Part shown: positions 10,917 through 20,211 of the stretch, one piece after another
Layout: each line of letters begins with the position of its first letter
How positions within the stretch are numbered: position 1 is the stretch's first letter
NCBI GenBank assembly: GCA_016707585.1
Contig: JADJHL010000008.1
Location: 124,001 to 188,000, forward strand
Direction of reading: 5' to 3'
Length of the DNA stretch: 64,000 nt
Source of the DNA: Ignavibacteriales bacterium
GTDB lineage: Bacteria > Bacteroidota > Ignavibacteria > Ignavibacteriales > Ignavibacteriaceae
Program-made: the position numbers and the translations under genes
The notes under the pieces: model-generated
Database searches by the model: none
Told to the model about the DNA's origin: nothing
The model's input: only the letters and a program-made list of their open reading frames with translations

Positions 10917-13233
10917 ATGAAAATAAAGAACACATTTTTAATGTTCATTATTGTTCTTCTTAGCTCATTTAATTTTGCCCAGGTACAAAACATTGCACAT
11001 CGTGGCTGTTCATCACTAGCGCCAGAAAACACTTATGTAGCCTGGGTAAAGGCAATTGAAGTAGGTGCAGACTATTTTGAACTTGATATACAACTTTCCA
11101 GCGACGATTCAATGATGATTATGCACGATGATACAATTGATAGAACGACGGATGGCACTGGTTTATTAAGCTCAATGACTTACGCACAGCTACGAACTTA
11201 CGATGCAGGCTCTTGGTTTGGAACTGAATTTACTGGAGAAAAAATCCCTACTTTTTCAGAAGCATTACAATTAGCCAAATCAAATGGAAACATTAATATA
11301 GTTGCAGAAATTAAAACGACTAATTCTTCTATTGTCCCTAAAGTAGTAGCAATGATTCAAGCTTTTGGAATGCAAAGCAGAGTAATTGTATCAAGCTTTA
11401 ATTATACTCAATTAACACAAACAAAAACTTTGGATGCAACAATTCCTGTTCAGCTTTTTGCTACAATAACTAATGCTATGATTGACCAGATTTCTGCAAT
11501 AGGTGGTGAATGGGTAGGCAGCGGGGAACTATTACTCCAAGTCTTCTTAATTATGCACATACAAAAAATGTTCTGTTTAATGCGTGGACGATAAACTCAA
11601 ACTCACAAATGATAGAACTAATTAATATGGGAATTGATGGTATAACAACTAATTATCCGCAAACACTTTATTTGCTTTCTGATACCACAGCTCCTTCAGA
11701 TGTTATAATTAATTCAGCAACGCCAAGCGGAGCTACAGATATAATTTTAAACTGGCAGCCTGCAACTGATCCTGAAAGTGGAATTACAAATTATCTTGTT
11801 TATAGAAATATAAATCCTAATCCTATAGATCTTTATGCAACAGTGGGCGATACAACTGATTTTATTGACCATACATCAGTTGAAAATAGAACGTATTACT
11901 ATAGAATTAAAGCTGTAAATGGTGCAACTTTAAAAAGTTTAAATTTCAGCAATCAGGTTTCTGCTACTACAACAGTTGATGAAGCTAAACCAACTGTTTT
12001 ATTCATTACTTCGGTTAATGATTCCCAAAGCGTGTATATAGAATTTGATGAGCAGGTTGATGAACTTAGTGCTGAAACTTTTCCAATTACACTATTGATC
12101 AAAGTGTAAATGTTACAGAAGCCAAACTTAGTGCGGATCTAAAAACAATTAAACTTACCACATCAGATTTATCTGATACATTATATACAATTACAATAAA
12201 AAATGTAAAAGACAGAGCAATCATCCCTAATACAATGTTAGATGCATCTTTTATTTTTAATCATAAAAACCTCACTTCAGATTTTGTTGCATACTATCAA
12301 TTAGACTCAATATCAATCAATGCACCTGATACACTAGTTTATGATTTATCATCCAATGCAAATAATGGGTTTGTAAAAAATGGTACATTTGTCTCTTCAG
12401 GGTATTTAGGAAATGCTTTGGAATTTGATGGCGTCGATGATTTTGTGCAGTTCTCAAATTCTCCTTCTTTTGATATAAATGGCAATCAAGTAACTGTTTC
12501 TGTTTGGACAAAACTATCTTACTTACCAGTTGATATGCCTACGCCTTTTGGTCCATTATTCGATTCAGAAACTGATAGGTATGTACTTTATGAGGATAGA
12601 GGAAATAATGAGTTAAGATTTAAAGTTACAACAAGTGTATCTGCCGAGAGACCTGGAATTTCAGGAGCGGATTTAGTTATTGATGAGTGGATCAATGTAG
12701 TAGGAGTTTATGATGGAGCTACTGCTAAAATCTATCTTAATGGTTTATTAAAAGATACACACAATCTTACAGGTACTGTAGGTACAGGGCAGGTTGCAAT
12801 GTTGGGTAAAAGTGGAACTTCGGGGACTCCATCCTATTTTAAAGGAAGTATGGATAATGTTATAGTTCTCAATCGAGCATTACCTGAGGATGAAGTGTTA
12901 GAATTATTTAATAATACAAAAATTTCTGCCAGCCCATTAGTTTCAGTAGAATCAGAAAATGAGATTGTACATAGATTTGAATTACTTCAGAACTATCCAA
13001 ATCCATTTAATCCAACTACAACAATTATGTTTCAACTACCTGTTAGTGCTAAAGTAACAATTAAAGTTTACGATTTATTAGGAAGTGAGATAGCTACTCT
13101 TATTAATGAATCTAAAGAAGCTGGTTATCATAGTATTGTTTTTAATGGTAGTTCGCTTGCAAGTGGACTTTACTTTTTTAAAATTAAAGCAGAAGATTTT
13201 GTTCAAACAAAAAAAATGATGTTAATAAAATAG
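10917..13233 (+). CDS. Secreted glycerophosphodiester phosphodiesterase with FnIII, Ig-like, LamG and T9SS domains (two frameshifts)
   Basis: ATG 10917 is preferred over ATG 10893 because it opens directly on a signal peptide (MKIKNTFLMFIIVLL) ending FAQ. The GDPD domain shows AHRGCSSLAPENT, FELDIQ and MHDDTIDRTTDGTG, the metal and catalytic His positions. One G is missing in the run 11523-11526, after which the barrel completes (NVLFNAWTINS). A fibronectin III domain follows (SGITNYLVYR ... YYYRIKAVNG), then an Ig-like domain (VYIEFDEQVDELSAETF) broken near 12083-12086 by one lost base, a LamG jelly roll (GNALEFDGVDDFVQFSNS ... GSMDNVIVLNRAL) and a T9SS tail (QNYPNPFNPTTTI ... KKMMLIK). About 770 residues. 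GDPDs hydrolyse deacylated phospholipid head groups or teichoic-acid-like polymers. A LamG-bearing exported GDPD points to phosphate or glycerol scavenging at the cell surface. Confidence 0.85.
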
Positions 13234-13283
13234 AAATGATCTTAACTTAATTATTTTTTAATCTTATAAAAGAGGAGTGTCAA

Positions 13284-14552
13284 ATGAAAGCTAAGTTACT
13301 TAGTAGTTTGTTGGTGGTTTTTATAGTATTTCTGACATCAATTAGTTATGCACAAATGCCAAAAGCATGGTACTTATTTGATGATGTTGGAAACTTATTG
13401 GCTCCGGTTCCTGGTTATGGTACTGATCTATTTTTAACAGGTACGCATACTGCAATTGCAGGTCCAAGTTCAGGTAATGGTGCAATAAGTATTGGCGCTG
13501 GCAGTTACTATACTTTAACACATGGTATTGATCCTAATGGCGGCGGAACAAAAGTAAATAGATATACTCTTATGTTTGATTTTAGAGTTGCACAAGCATT
13601 AGGTATGTGGCATAACTTATTCTCAACTGACCCTTTAGTAACAACAAATGATGGTGAATATTTTATTAGAAGCTCCACTGGAGCCATGGGAACTTTGGAT
13701 ATAGGTTATACTACACCATTCGTTGTAGCTGATAATACATGGTATAGATTAATATTGTCTGTTGATAATGGAAATTATTTTAAAGCTTATATTGATGGTC
13801 AATTAGTGTTTGATCACAATATGCGACCAGTAGATGATCCACGCTACTCATTAGCTACAGTTCTACATCTATTGGGTGATGATGATGGTGATGATGGATT
13901 AATTGATATTGCAGAATTTGCAATCTGGGATGCCCCACTTTCTGAATCTGAAGTAGCTGCCTTTGGTGGCGTTGGAACTGTTTTACCAGTTGAACTAACT
14001 TCTTTTAATGCAGCAGCAGTTGAAGGAAATGTAAATATTAATTGGGCAACAGCAACTGAATTAAATAATAATGGATTTGAAATCCAAAGAAAAAGTCAAC
14101 AAACAGAATGGAGTTCAGTTGGATTTGTAAAAGGTAACGGAACTACTACTAATTCTCAAGAATATTCTTTTGTGGATAGACCTGGAACAACAGGTAAGTT
14201 TTCTTATAGATTAAAACAAATCGATTTTAATGGAACATTTGCGTATTCAGATGTTGTTGAAGTTGAAATAGTTGCAAAAGAATTTAAACTATACAATAAC
14301 TATCCAAACCCATTCAACCCATCAACAATAATTTCTTACAATTTACCAGTAGATGCTTTTGTATCATTAAGAATATACAATGCAGTTGGTGAACTTGTTA
14401 CAGAATTAGTAAACGGAAATCAATTAGCTGGTCAGCATAGTGAAAACTTTAATGCATCAGCAAATGGAACACAATTACCAAGCGGTATTTACTTTGCAGA
14501 AATAAAGGCAAACGAAAATATTCAACGAATAAAAATGATGCTTGTTAAATAG
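13284..14552 (+). CDS. Secreted LamG (concanavalin-like) protein, T9SS cargo
   Basis: 422 residues with a clear SD (AGAGGAG) 8 bases before ATG. A signal peptide ends SYAQ. Residues about 25-230 form a LamG jelly roll with LFLTGTHTAIAGP, WYRLILSV, FKAYIDGQLVF and the acidic loop GDDDGDDGLIDIAEF. A second beta domain (about 235-340, PVELTSFNAAAVEGNVNINWATATELNNNGFEI in outline) is the module common before T9SS tails. The sorting domain is NNYPNPFNPSTII ... IKMMLVK. No catalytic residues are recognised, so it is probably a carbohydrate- or surface-binding protein. The LamG module is closely related to those in the next gene and in the gene at 26303. Confidence 0.85.
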   Translation: MKAKLLSSLLVVFIVFLTSISYAQMPKAWYLFDDVGNLLAPVPGYGTDLFLTGTHTAIAGPSSGNGAISIGAGSYYTLTHGIDPNGGGTKVNRYTLMFDFRVAQALGMWHNLFSTDPLVTTNDGEYFIRSSTGAMGTLDIGYTTPFVVADNTWYRLILSVDNGNYFKAYIDGQLVFDHNMRPVDDPRYSLATVLHLLGDDDGDDGLIDIAEFAIWDAPLSESEVAAFGGVGTVLPVELTSFNAAAVEGNVNINWATATELNNNGFEIQRKSQQTEWSSVGFVKGNGTTTNSQEYSFVDRPGTTGKFSYRLKQIDFNGTFAYSDVVEVEIVAKEFKLYNNYPNPFNPSTIISYNLPVDAFVSLRIYNAVGELVTELVNGNQLAGQHSENFNASANGTQLPSGIYFAEIKANENIQRIKMMLVK

Positions 14553-14582
14553 AGAATATGTTTTAGAAGTTAAAATTTGTTT

Positions 14583-14620
14583 GTGCTGGTTAAACTAAAA
14601 ATCTAACCAGCACTTTTCTT
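14583..14620 (+). terminator. Intrinsic terminator
   Basis: Ten-bp arms GTGCTGGTTA and TAACCAGCAC with an 11-base loop are followed by TTTTCTT. It separates the LamG gene from the phosphoesterase gene, though read-through is possible because the next SD begins right after it. Confidence 0.8.
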
Positions 14621-14633
14621 TAAGGAGAGAGAA

Positions 14634-17153
14634 ATGATTTGTAGAAAAATGTTGTTTTTATTTTTTATAACGTTCAGCCTCACTATTGCACAAACAGTTG
14701 ATAGAGTTGGTTGGTGGAACTTTAATGACACAACAAATATTGTTGCCCCTGTTCTTGGCTATGGTTTACCATTACAACTTGTAGGTACTCATCAAACAGT
14801 ACAAGGTTTTAGCGCATCAGATCGTGCGATAAAAATAGGTGTTGGAAGTTATTATAAAATGAAGCACCAAATTCTACCAAATGCTGGTGGAGCAAAGGTT
14901 AATGAATATTCATTACAAATTGATTTTAAAACTGAAGATATAAGTGTTTGGCATTGTTTCTTTCAAACAAATATGCAGAACACTGATGATGGTGATTGCT
15001 TCATTAATACAAGTGGATATATTGGTGTTGCAGCTACTGGTTATTCAGCTTATGCAGTGCGTCCTAATGAATGGTATAGGATGATTATCTCAGTTAAAAA
15101 TGGTACTCAATACAAATACTATTTAGATGGACAGTTAATGAATAATGCATCTGTACAGGCTACAGATAGTAGATTTTCACTTGACTCTTTGCTTTTAATG
15201 TTTGCTGATGAAAATGATGAGGATAATAATATATTCGTTTCTGAAATTGGAATCTGGGATAGAGCATTAAGTAATGTTGAAGTTCAAAATCTTGGTGGAT
15301 TTGGCCATTTACTTCCAACCACGGCAGGCACACAATTAATGCTGGTTCCTTATTTACAAACTCCTTCAACAAACTCAATTTATGTTTGCTGGCATGATAC
15401 ATTATCAAATTTAACAAGTGTTGAATATGGAAATACATCAGCACTTGGACAGGTTACAATTGGTACAAATGAAATTATTTCGAGTGAATATAGATGGCAC
15501 ACCGTTAAATTAACTGGATTGCAACCTAACACAGAGTATTTTTATAAAGCTGTTAGTGGAAGTGGTTCATCTCTTGTTTACAATTTTAGAACGTTACCTG
15601 ATAGTAATTATACAGGTAAAATTAGATTTTTATTGTATAGTGATACACATAATAATGATACTACGATGGCTGTTAAAGTTATTAAGCAATCCAAATTAAT
15701 AGCTCAGCAACTTTATGGTAATGATATACATAATCATATTAATCTAATACTTCATTCAGGGGATTTGGTAGTTAGTGGCAGCACTATTACACAATGGACT
15801 GATCAGTATTTTGCTCCTTTATCTAATCTATCACCTTATCTACCTACAATGACTGTTGCGGGGAATCATGAAATTGAGCATCAGAATTATTATAAATATA
15901 TGAAATACGATGATGTTAACGGATTACCGGCAGCAAATGAAAGATTTTGGTCTTTAAAAATTGCAAACACTGTATTTATTGGTTTAAACTCAAATGCAAT
16001 TTCATCATACGGAACACTTCAAAAAGTATGGCTTGATAGTTATTTAAACACTGTTGAAAACGATCCATCTGTAGATTTTGTATTTGTTATGTCACACCAT
16101 TTTTCCATTACGGAATTATGGGGCGAAGGAATAACTTATGATGGCGGACCAGGATATATAACGAATCAGATTTATCCTATTTTAAAAAAATATTCCAAAG
16201 TTGTTCAACATTCTTATGGCCATACTCACGGTTATGAACGAGGTACATTTGAAACAGTGGATGCAGATGCACGCGGCGATTTTAGAATCGTATGCGGCGG
16301 ATGCAGTGGTGGTGCAACAGATCGATGGGGAGCTTTTGTTAACCAGGATTTTCAGGCTATCCATTTAACTTATGATCATTATGGTTATCAACTTATAGAG
16401 ATTGATGTTGCGAATAAAACTTATGAATCTAAAATGTTTAGTCTTGGTAATACTAACCTAATTCGTGATAATGAAATGATGGATACCTGGTATAGAAAAG
16501 CAAATCAACAAGCACCTTCTACTCCGGTTGCAAATGCTCCTACAGTTGAAAGTACAAAAATAACTTTTAATACATCAGACTATAGTGGCGATGATTCTTT
16601 AATGACTGTTAGAATTCAAGTATCGCTGAACCAGAATTTTGGCAGTACAGTTATTGACACAATGGTTCACTGGAAAAATGTTTACGGTGTTGATGGAGCA
16701 TTTAATCCAATTGATTTAAATGCTGGGCTGGATCTTACAGAGCTTAAATTTAATACTTCAAGATTTGTATCCGGTAATCAATATCACTATCGGGTTAAGT
16801 ATCGGGATCATAATACAAAATGGTCTAACTGGTCTAATGTAGTTACATTTAACAATGTTGTCAGTGTTGAAGAAACATCACTTCCGTTTGAATTTAAGCT
16901 TGATCAGAACTATGAAAATCCATTTAATCCATCAACAACAATTGCTTATACTTTGCCGGCAGATGGATATACAACTCTTAAAGTTTATAATGCTATCGGT
17001 GAACTTGTTTCTGAATTGATAAATGAAAATCAAACTGCAGGACGCCACCAATTGAATTTTAATGCAAATACTTTGCCAAGCGGAATTTATTTTGCGGAAT
17101 TACGAACAGATGATGATAGTGTGCAAAGAATTAAAATGATATTACTTAAATAA
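14634..17153 (+). CDS. Secreted purple-acid-phosphatase-like metallophosphoesterase with N-terminal LamG, T9SS cargo
   Basis: 839 residues preceded by SD AAGGAGAG. After the signal peptide come a LamG module (about 20-225), a purple acid phosphatase N-terminal FnIII-like domain (TEYFYKAVSGSG), and the calcineurin-like catalytic domain. Metal ligands are visible in SDTHNND (Asp337, His339), HSGDLV, GNHE (Asn411, His412), SHHFS and GHTH (His530, His532). A further FnIII-like domain (about 620-735) precedes the sorting domain. The sorting motif is NYENPFNPSTTI, with Glu where Pro is almost universal, but the tail ends normally in IKMILLK. The enzyme should hydrolyse phosphate monoesters outside the cell. 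Together with the upstream GDPD it could form a two-step phosphate release path; that link is inference. Confidence 0.9.
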   Translation: MICRKMLFLFFITFSLTIAQTVDRVGWWNFNDTTNIVAPVLGYGLPLQLVGTHQTVQGFSASDRAIKIGVGSYYKMKHQILPNAGGAKVNEYSLQIDFKTEDISVWHCFFQTNMQNTDDGDCFINTSGYIGVAATGYSAYAVRPNEWYRMIISVKNGTQYKYYLDGQLMNNASVQATDSRFSLDSLLLMFADENDEDNNIFVSEIGIWDRALSNVEVQNLGGFGHLLPTTAGTQLMLVPYLQTPSTNSIYVCWHDTLSNLTSVEYGNTSALGQVTIGTNEIISSEYRWHTVKLTGLQPNTEYFYKAVSGSGSSLVYNFRTLPDSNYTGKIRFLLYSDTHNNDTTMAVKVIKQSKLIAQQLYGNDIHNHINLILHSGDLVVSGSTITQWTDQYFAPLSNLSPYLPTMTVAGNHEIEHQNYYKYMKYDDVNGLPAANERFWSLKIANTVFIGLNSNAISSYGTLQKVWLDSYLNTVENDPSVDFVFVMSHHFSITELWGEGITYDGGPGYITNQIYPILKKYSKVVQHSYGHTHGYERGTFETVDADARGDFRIVCGGCSGGATDRWGAFVNQDFQAIHLTYDHYGYQLIEIDVANKTYESKMFSLGNTNLIRDNEMMDTWYRKANQQAPSTPVANAPTVESTKITFNTSDYSGDDSLMTVRIQVSLNQNFGSTVIDTMVHWKNVYGVDGAFNPIDLNAGLDLTELKFNTSRFVSGNQYHYRVKYRDHNTKWSNWSNVVTFNNVVSVEETSLPFEFKLDQNYENPFNPSTTIAYTLPADGYTTLKVYNAIGELVSELINENQTAGRHQLNFNANTLPSGIYFAELRTDDDSVQRIKMILLK

Positions 17154-17188
17154 AGATGAATGAAATTTATGTCAGTGATAATGTATTT

Positions 17189-17196
17189 TACTTTTG
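17189..17196 (+). promoter_or_regulatory. Possible -7 element for receptor cassette A
   Basis: TACTTTTG fits TAnnTTTG in the gap before the TonB receptor, leaving a leader of about 95 bases. No convincing -33 TTTG lies at the right distance, so this is weak. Confidence 0.25.
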
Positions 17197-17295
17197 TAAT
17201 GATAATAAAGTAATAATTAGATAACAGTAAAATAATTGCAAGCAACTAGTTTTGCTTCTAATTTTCTGTAATGATTTTTAAAGTCGAGGAAACAT

Positions 17296-20187
17296 TTGAA
17301 AAACCATTTTTTTACCAAAACCCTGCTTCTAATTGCCTACGCAATAATATTTACTTCATATATAATAGCTGGAACTACCGGTAAAATAACAGGTAAAGTT
17401 CTTGATAAATCTACAGGTGAACCATTACCTGGTGTAAATATTATAATCAAAGGAACATCGCACGGAACTAGTACTAATTTAGATGGCGAGTACACAATAT
17501 TAAATATTCAGCCTGGTAAATATGATATTACTTTTGGTTTTATTGGTTACACTCCATTAACAATAACTGATGTTAATGTTGATATTGATAGAACAACAAA
17601 ATTAGATGCTGAACTTCAAGTAAGCAGCATTGAACTTTCCGAAGTTATTATTCAAGCACAAAAATCTCCAGTTGTAAAAGATAGAACATATTCCTCAGTT
17701 GTAATAAACTCAGAAAGTATCAGCAATTTACCAGTTACAGAATTAAGTGAAGTAATTACTTTACAACCAGGAGTAGTTAAATCTGGTGGTGCGCTTCACT
17801 TTAGAGGTGGAAGAGAAAGAGAAGTTGCATACATCATAGATGGAATTCCTGTAACTAATTCTTTTAGTCAAAGCGGTGGATCAAATGTAGATGTTGAAAA
17901 TTCAATGGTATCGCAATTAGAAGTTATTACTGGAACTTTTAATGCAGAATACGGCGCGGCACAATCGGGAGTTGTAAATATAGTAACAAAAGATATTGCG
18001 AAAATAATTTCGGGTTCTGCAAGTTTTTATACTGGAGATTATTTAAGCGGTGAGAGTAATGTTTTTTTAGGTGTAGATAAATTTAATCCCTTAGCCGAAA
18101 AAGATTTCCAATTCAGTTTAAATGCTCCTTTAATTGCTGATGTACTTGGAATATCATTTAACGGAAGATACAACTCAAGTCAAAGTCTTTATTCATACGA
18201 AAGAAGATTCACTTCTCTTGATGGTTGGAAAATTGCAGCTTATGATCATTGGTTTAGAGATTATATGTCTGATGAAACTGGTTCGGCTCAGGCAATTAAT
18301 ATTCCCGATTCATTAAAAACCGGTGATTTATCCAGAGGACCATTAGCAAAATATCAAGAATTAGATTTTAATGTAAAACTAAATTATGTACCGATAACTG
18401 AAATTAAATTATCGTACCAGATTTTTGCTGAACGAGGAACAACTGATGGCAGAGTAGATTTATCAAGAATGTATGCACCTGATAATCTTGAAAAAAGTAC
18501 AGATATATCTTTAAGTCATTTTATTACTTTTAAACATGTACCATCAGAAAAGTTTTTCTATAACATTGGTTTTTCATACCAATTTAATGATGGTGAATCT
18601 TATTATAGAAAAGATAATAAAATCGCTCAGTACCCAGGTGATGATGGAATACAACCAATTTCAATTTCATCAGATGGTTTTTCGCTTGGAACAACGGATG
18701 GTTTTTTTACAGATGCTGATGGAAAAAATTATAGAGAACAAATTCTTATCAACGGAGATTTTAATTGGCAAGTTGATAATTATAATTTTATAAAAGGCGG
18801 ATTTGAATTTAAAAAACATAAAATAAACACTTACAGCTGGGGCTATGTTGAAACTAAAGATTGGGAAAATAAAAAATGGCTCGGCTCTGATGATCTGCCT
18901 GGATTAGATTTTGCAGAGTACTGGGCAGCTATGAGTGACTATTGGAAAAATTGGGAAGAAACTTTTGATACAACAAAATATAGAAAAGTTTCAGAATCTG
19001 AATATGCACTTTGGAGAGATTACACAATTGAACCTTATGAAATTGCAGGCTATATACAGGATAAAGTTGAGCTTGGAGAAATAATTATTAATGGTGGTAT
19101 TAGACTTGACATGTTCTTTCCAAATGAAAAAGTTCCAATCAATTATAAAGTTGAAGCAACCGAGTTAGGATCAACTGCAAACCAACAAGAAGCAGAAAAC
19201 GTGGTTAGTTTAAGTCCAAGATTTGGTGTTTCATTTCCAATATCAGAATCAGGTGTATTTCATGCTGCTTATGGCCATTTTTCTCAAATGCCAAGTTTTG
19301 AAAAAATGTACAACGAACCACTTCGTGTTCTAACTCCAATCCAGCTAGATGGAAGAACACTCGGTAACGCAAATTTAGAGCCTGAAAAAACTATACAATA
19401 TGAATTAGGATTGCAGCAGCAAATTGTTCCGGGTTTAACAATTGATGTATCAGCTTATTATAAAGATATAAGAAATTTGCTTGGTGTTGAATACATAACA
19501 ACCGTAGATAATGTTAGATACTTAAGATATATCAACAGAGACTATGGTAATGGTAAGGGAATTACAATAGGACTTAGACAATACAGTAGTGCTTTTTTTA
19601 ATGGAACAGTTAATTATACATACTCAACTGCAAATGGAAGTTCATCAAATCCGGAAGAAGTGGAAATCTTTCAGGCATCAACACAAATCGGTGGTGATCC
19701 GGTTGAGTTTGTTGACAGACAAATAATTCCATTAGTTTGGGATCAAACACACACATTCAATGCTGTTGCAAATTTTAATTTTGAAAACAATCTAAACATT
19801 AATGTTGTTGGATCAGTTTGGACCGGACAACCTTACAGTCCAACTTTCGTAGAAAAATATGATATACTTGAAGTTGAATATAAAAATTCTGATAGCAAAC
19901 CTCTTCAGTGGAATGTTGATCTAAAAGCCAGTAAGCAATTTGTATTAGGTGGATTGAATTATGTTGTGTACCTGAAAATTGATAATATTTTCGATCACTT
20001 AAATCAGGTTTCGGTTTATAGTAGTACAGGAAGGGCAAACCAAAATTCGCGTCTTCCAGAAGATTTAGAACTTGAATTAGAAAGAATATCACAAGCAGGA
20101 TTGTTTACTCTACCTGAAATTGATAATAGACCGGACTGGTTTAGTAGTCCTCGTAAAGTTCAGTTAGGTTTAGAAGTCCACTTTTAA
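17296..20187 (+). CDS. TonB-dependent outer-membrane receptor, cassette A
   Basis: 963 residues, apparent TTG start giving a signal peptide ending IIAG. An N-terminal carboxypeptidase-regulatory beta-sandwich (TTGKITGKVLDKSTGEPLPG, about 28-110) is followed by a plug domain (LQPGVVKSGGALHFRGG, VAYIIDGIPVTN, ITGTFNAEYGAAQSGVVNIVTKD). A 22-strand-type barrel follows, with PRFGVSFPISESGVFHAAYGHF in outline and a C-terminal strand ending in an aromatic (VQLGLEVHF), the usual Bam recognition form. This is the SusC/Oar type that imports large ligands, often glycan pieces or peptides, using TonB energy. No SusD gene follows; instead the partner 24 bases downstream is a 1149-residue beta-rich secreted protein, then a PorV-family gene. 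Substrate unknown. A paralogue begins at 34020 in the same gene order. Confidence 0.92.
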   Translation: MKNHFFTKTLLLIAYAIIFTSYIIAGTTGKITGKVLDKSTGEPLPGVNIIIKGTSHGTSTNLDGEYTILNIQPGKYDITFGFIGYTPLTITDVNVDIDRTTKLDAELQVSSIELSEVIIQAQKSPVVKDRTYSSVVINSESISNLPVTELSEVITLQPGVVKSGGALHFRGGREREVAYIIDGIPVTNSFSQSGGSNVDVENSMVSQLEVITGTFNAEYGAAQSGVVNIVTKDIAKIISGSASFYTGDYLSGESNVFLGVDKFNPLAEKDFQFSLNAPLIADVLGISFNGRYNSSQSLYSYERRFTSLDGWKIAAYDHWFRDYMSDETGSAQAINIPDSLKTGDLSRGPLAKYQELDFNVKLNYVPITEIKLSYQIFAERGTTDGRVDLSRMYAPDNLEKSTDISLSHFITFKHVPSEKFFYNIGFSYQFNDGESYYRKDNKIAQYPGDDGIQPISISSDGFSLGTTDGFFTDADGKNYREQILINGDFNWQVDNYNFIKGGFEFKKHKINTYSWGYVETKDWENKKWLGSDDLPGLDFAEYWAAMSDYWKNWEETFDTTKYRKVSESEYALWRDYTIEPYEIAGYIQDKVELGEIIINGGIRLDMFFPNEKVPINYKVEATELGSTANQQEAENVVSLSPRFGVSFPISESGVFHAAYGHFSQMPSFEKMYNEPLRVLTPIQLDGRTLGNANLEPEKTIQYELGLQQQIVPGLTIDVSAYYKDIRNLLGVEYITTVDNVRYLRYINRDYGNGKGITIGLRQYSSAFFNGTVNYTYSTANGSSSNPEEVEIFQASTQIGGDPVEFVDRQIIPLVWDQTHTFNAVANFNFENNLNINVVGSVWTGQPYSPTFVEKYDILEVEYKNSDSKPLQWNVDLKASKQFVLGGLNYVVYLKIDNIFDHLNQVSVYSSTGRANQNSRLPEDLELELERISQAGLFTLPEIDNRPDWFSSPRKVQLGLEVHF

Positions 20188-20211
20188 TGATTTAAATACC
20201 CGGAGAAATAA

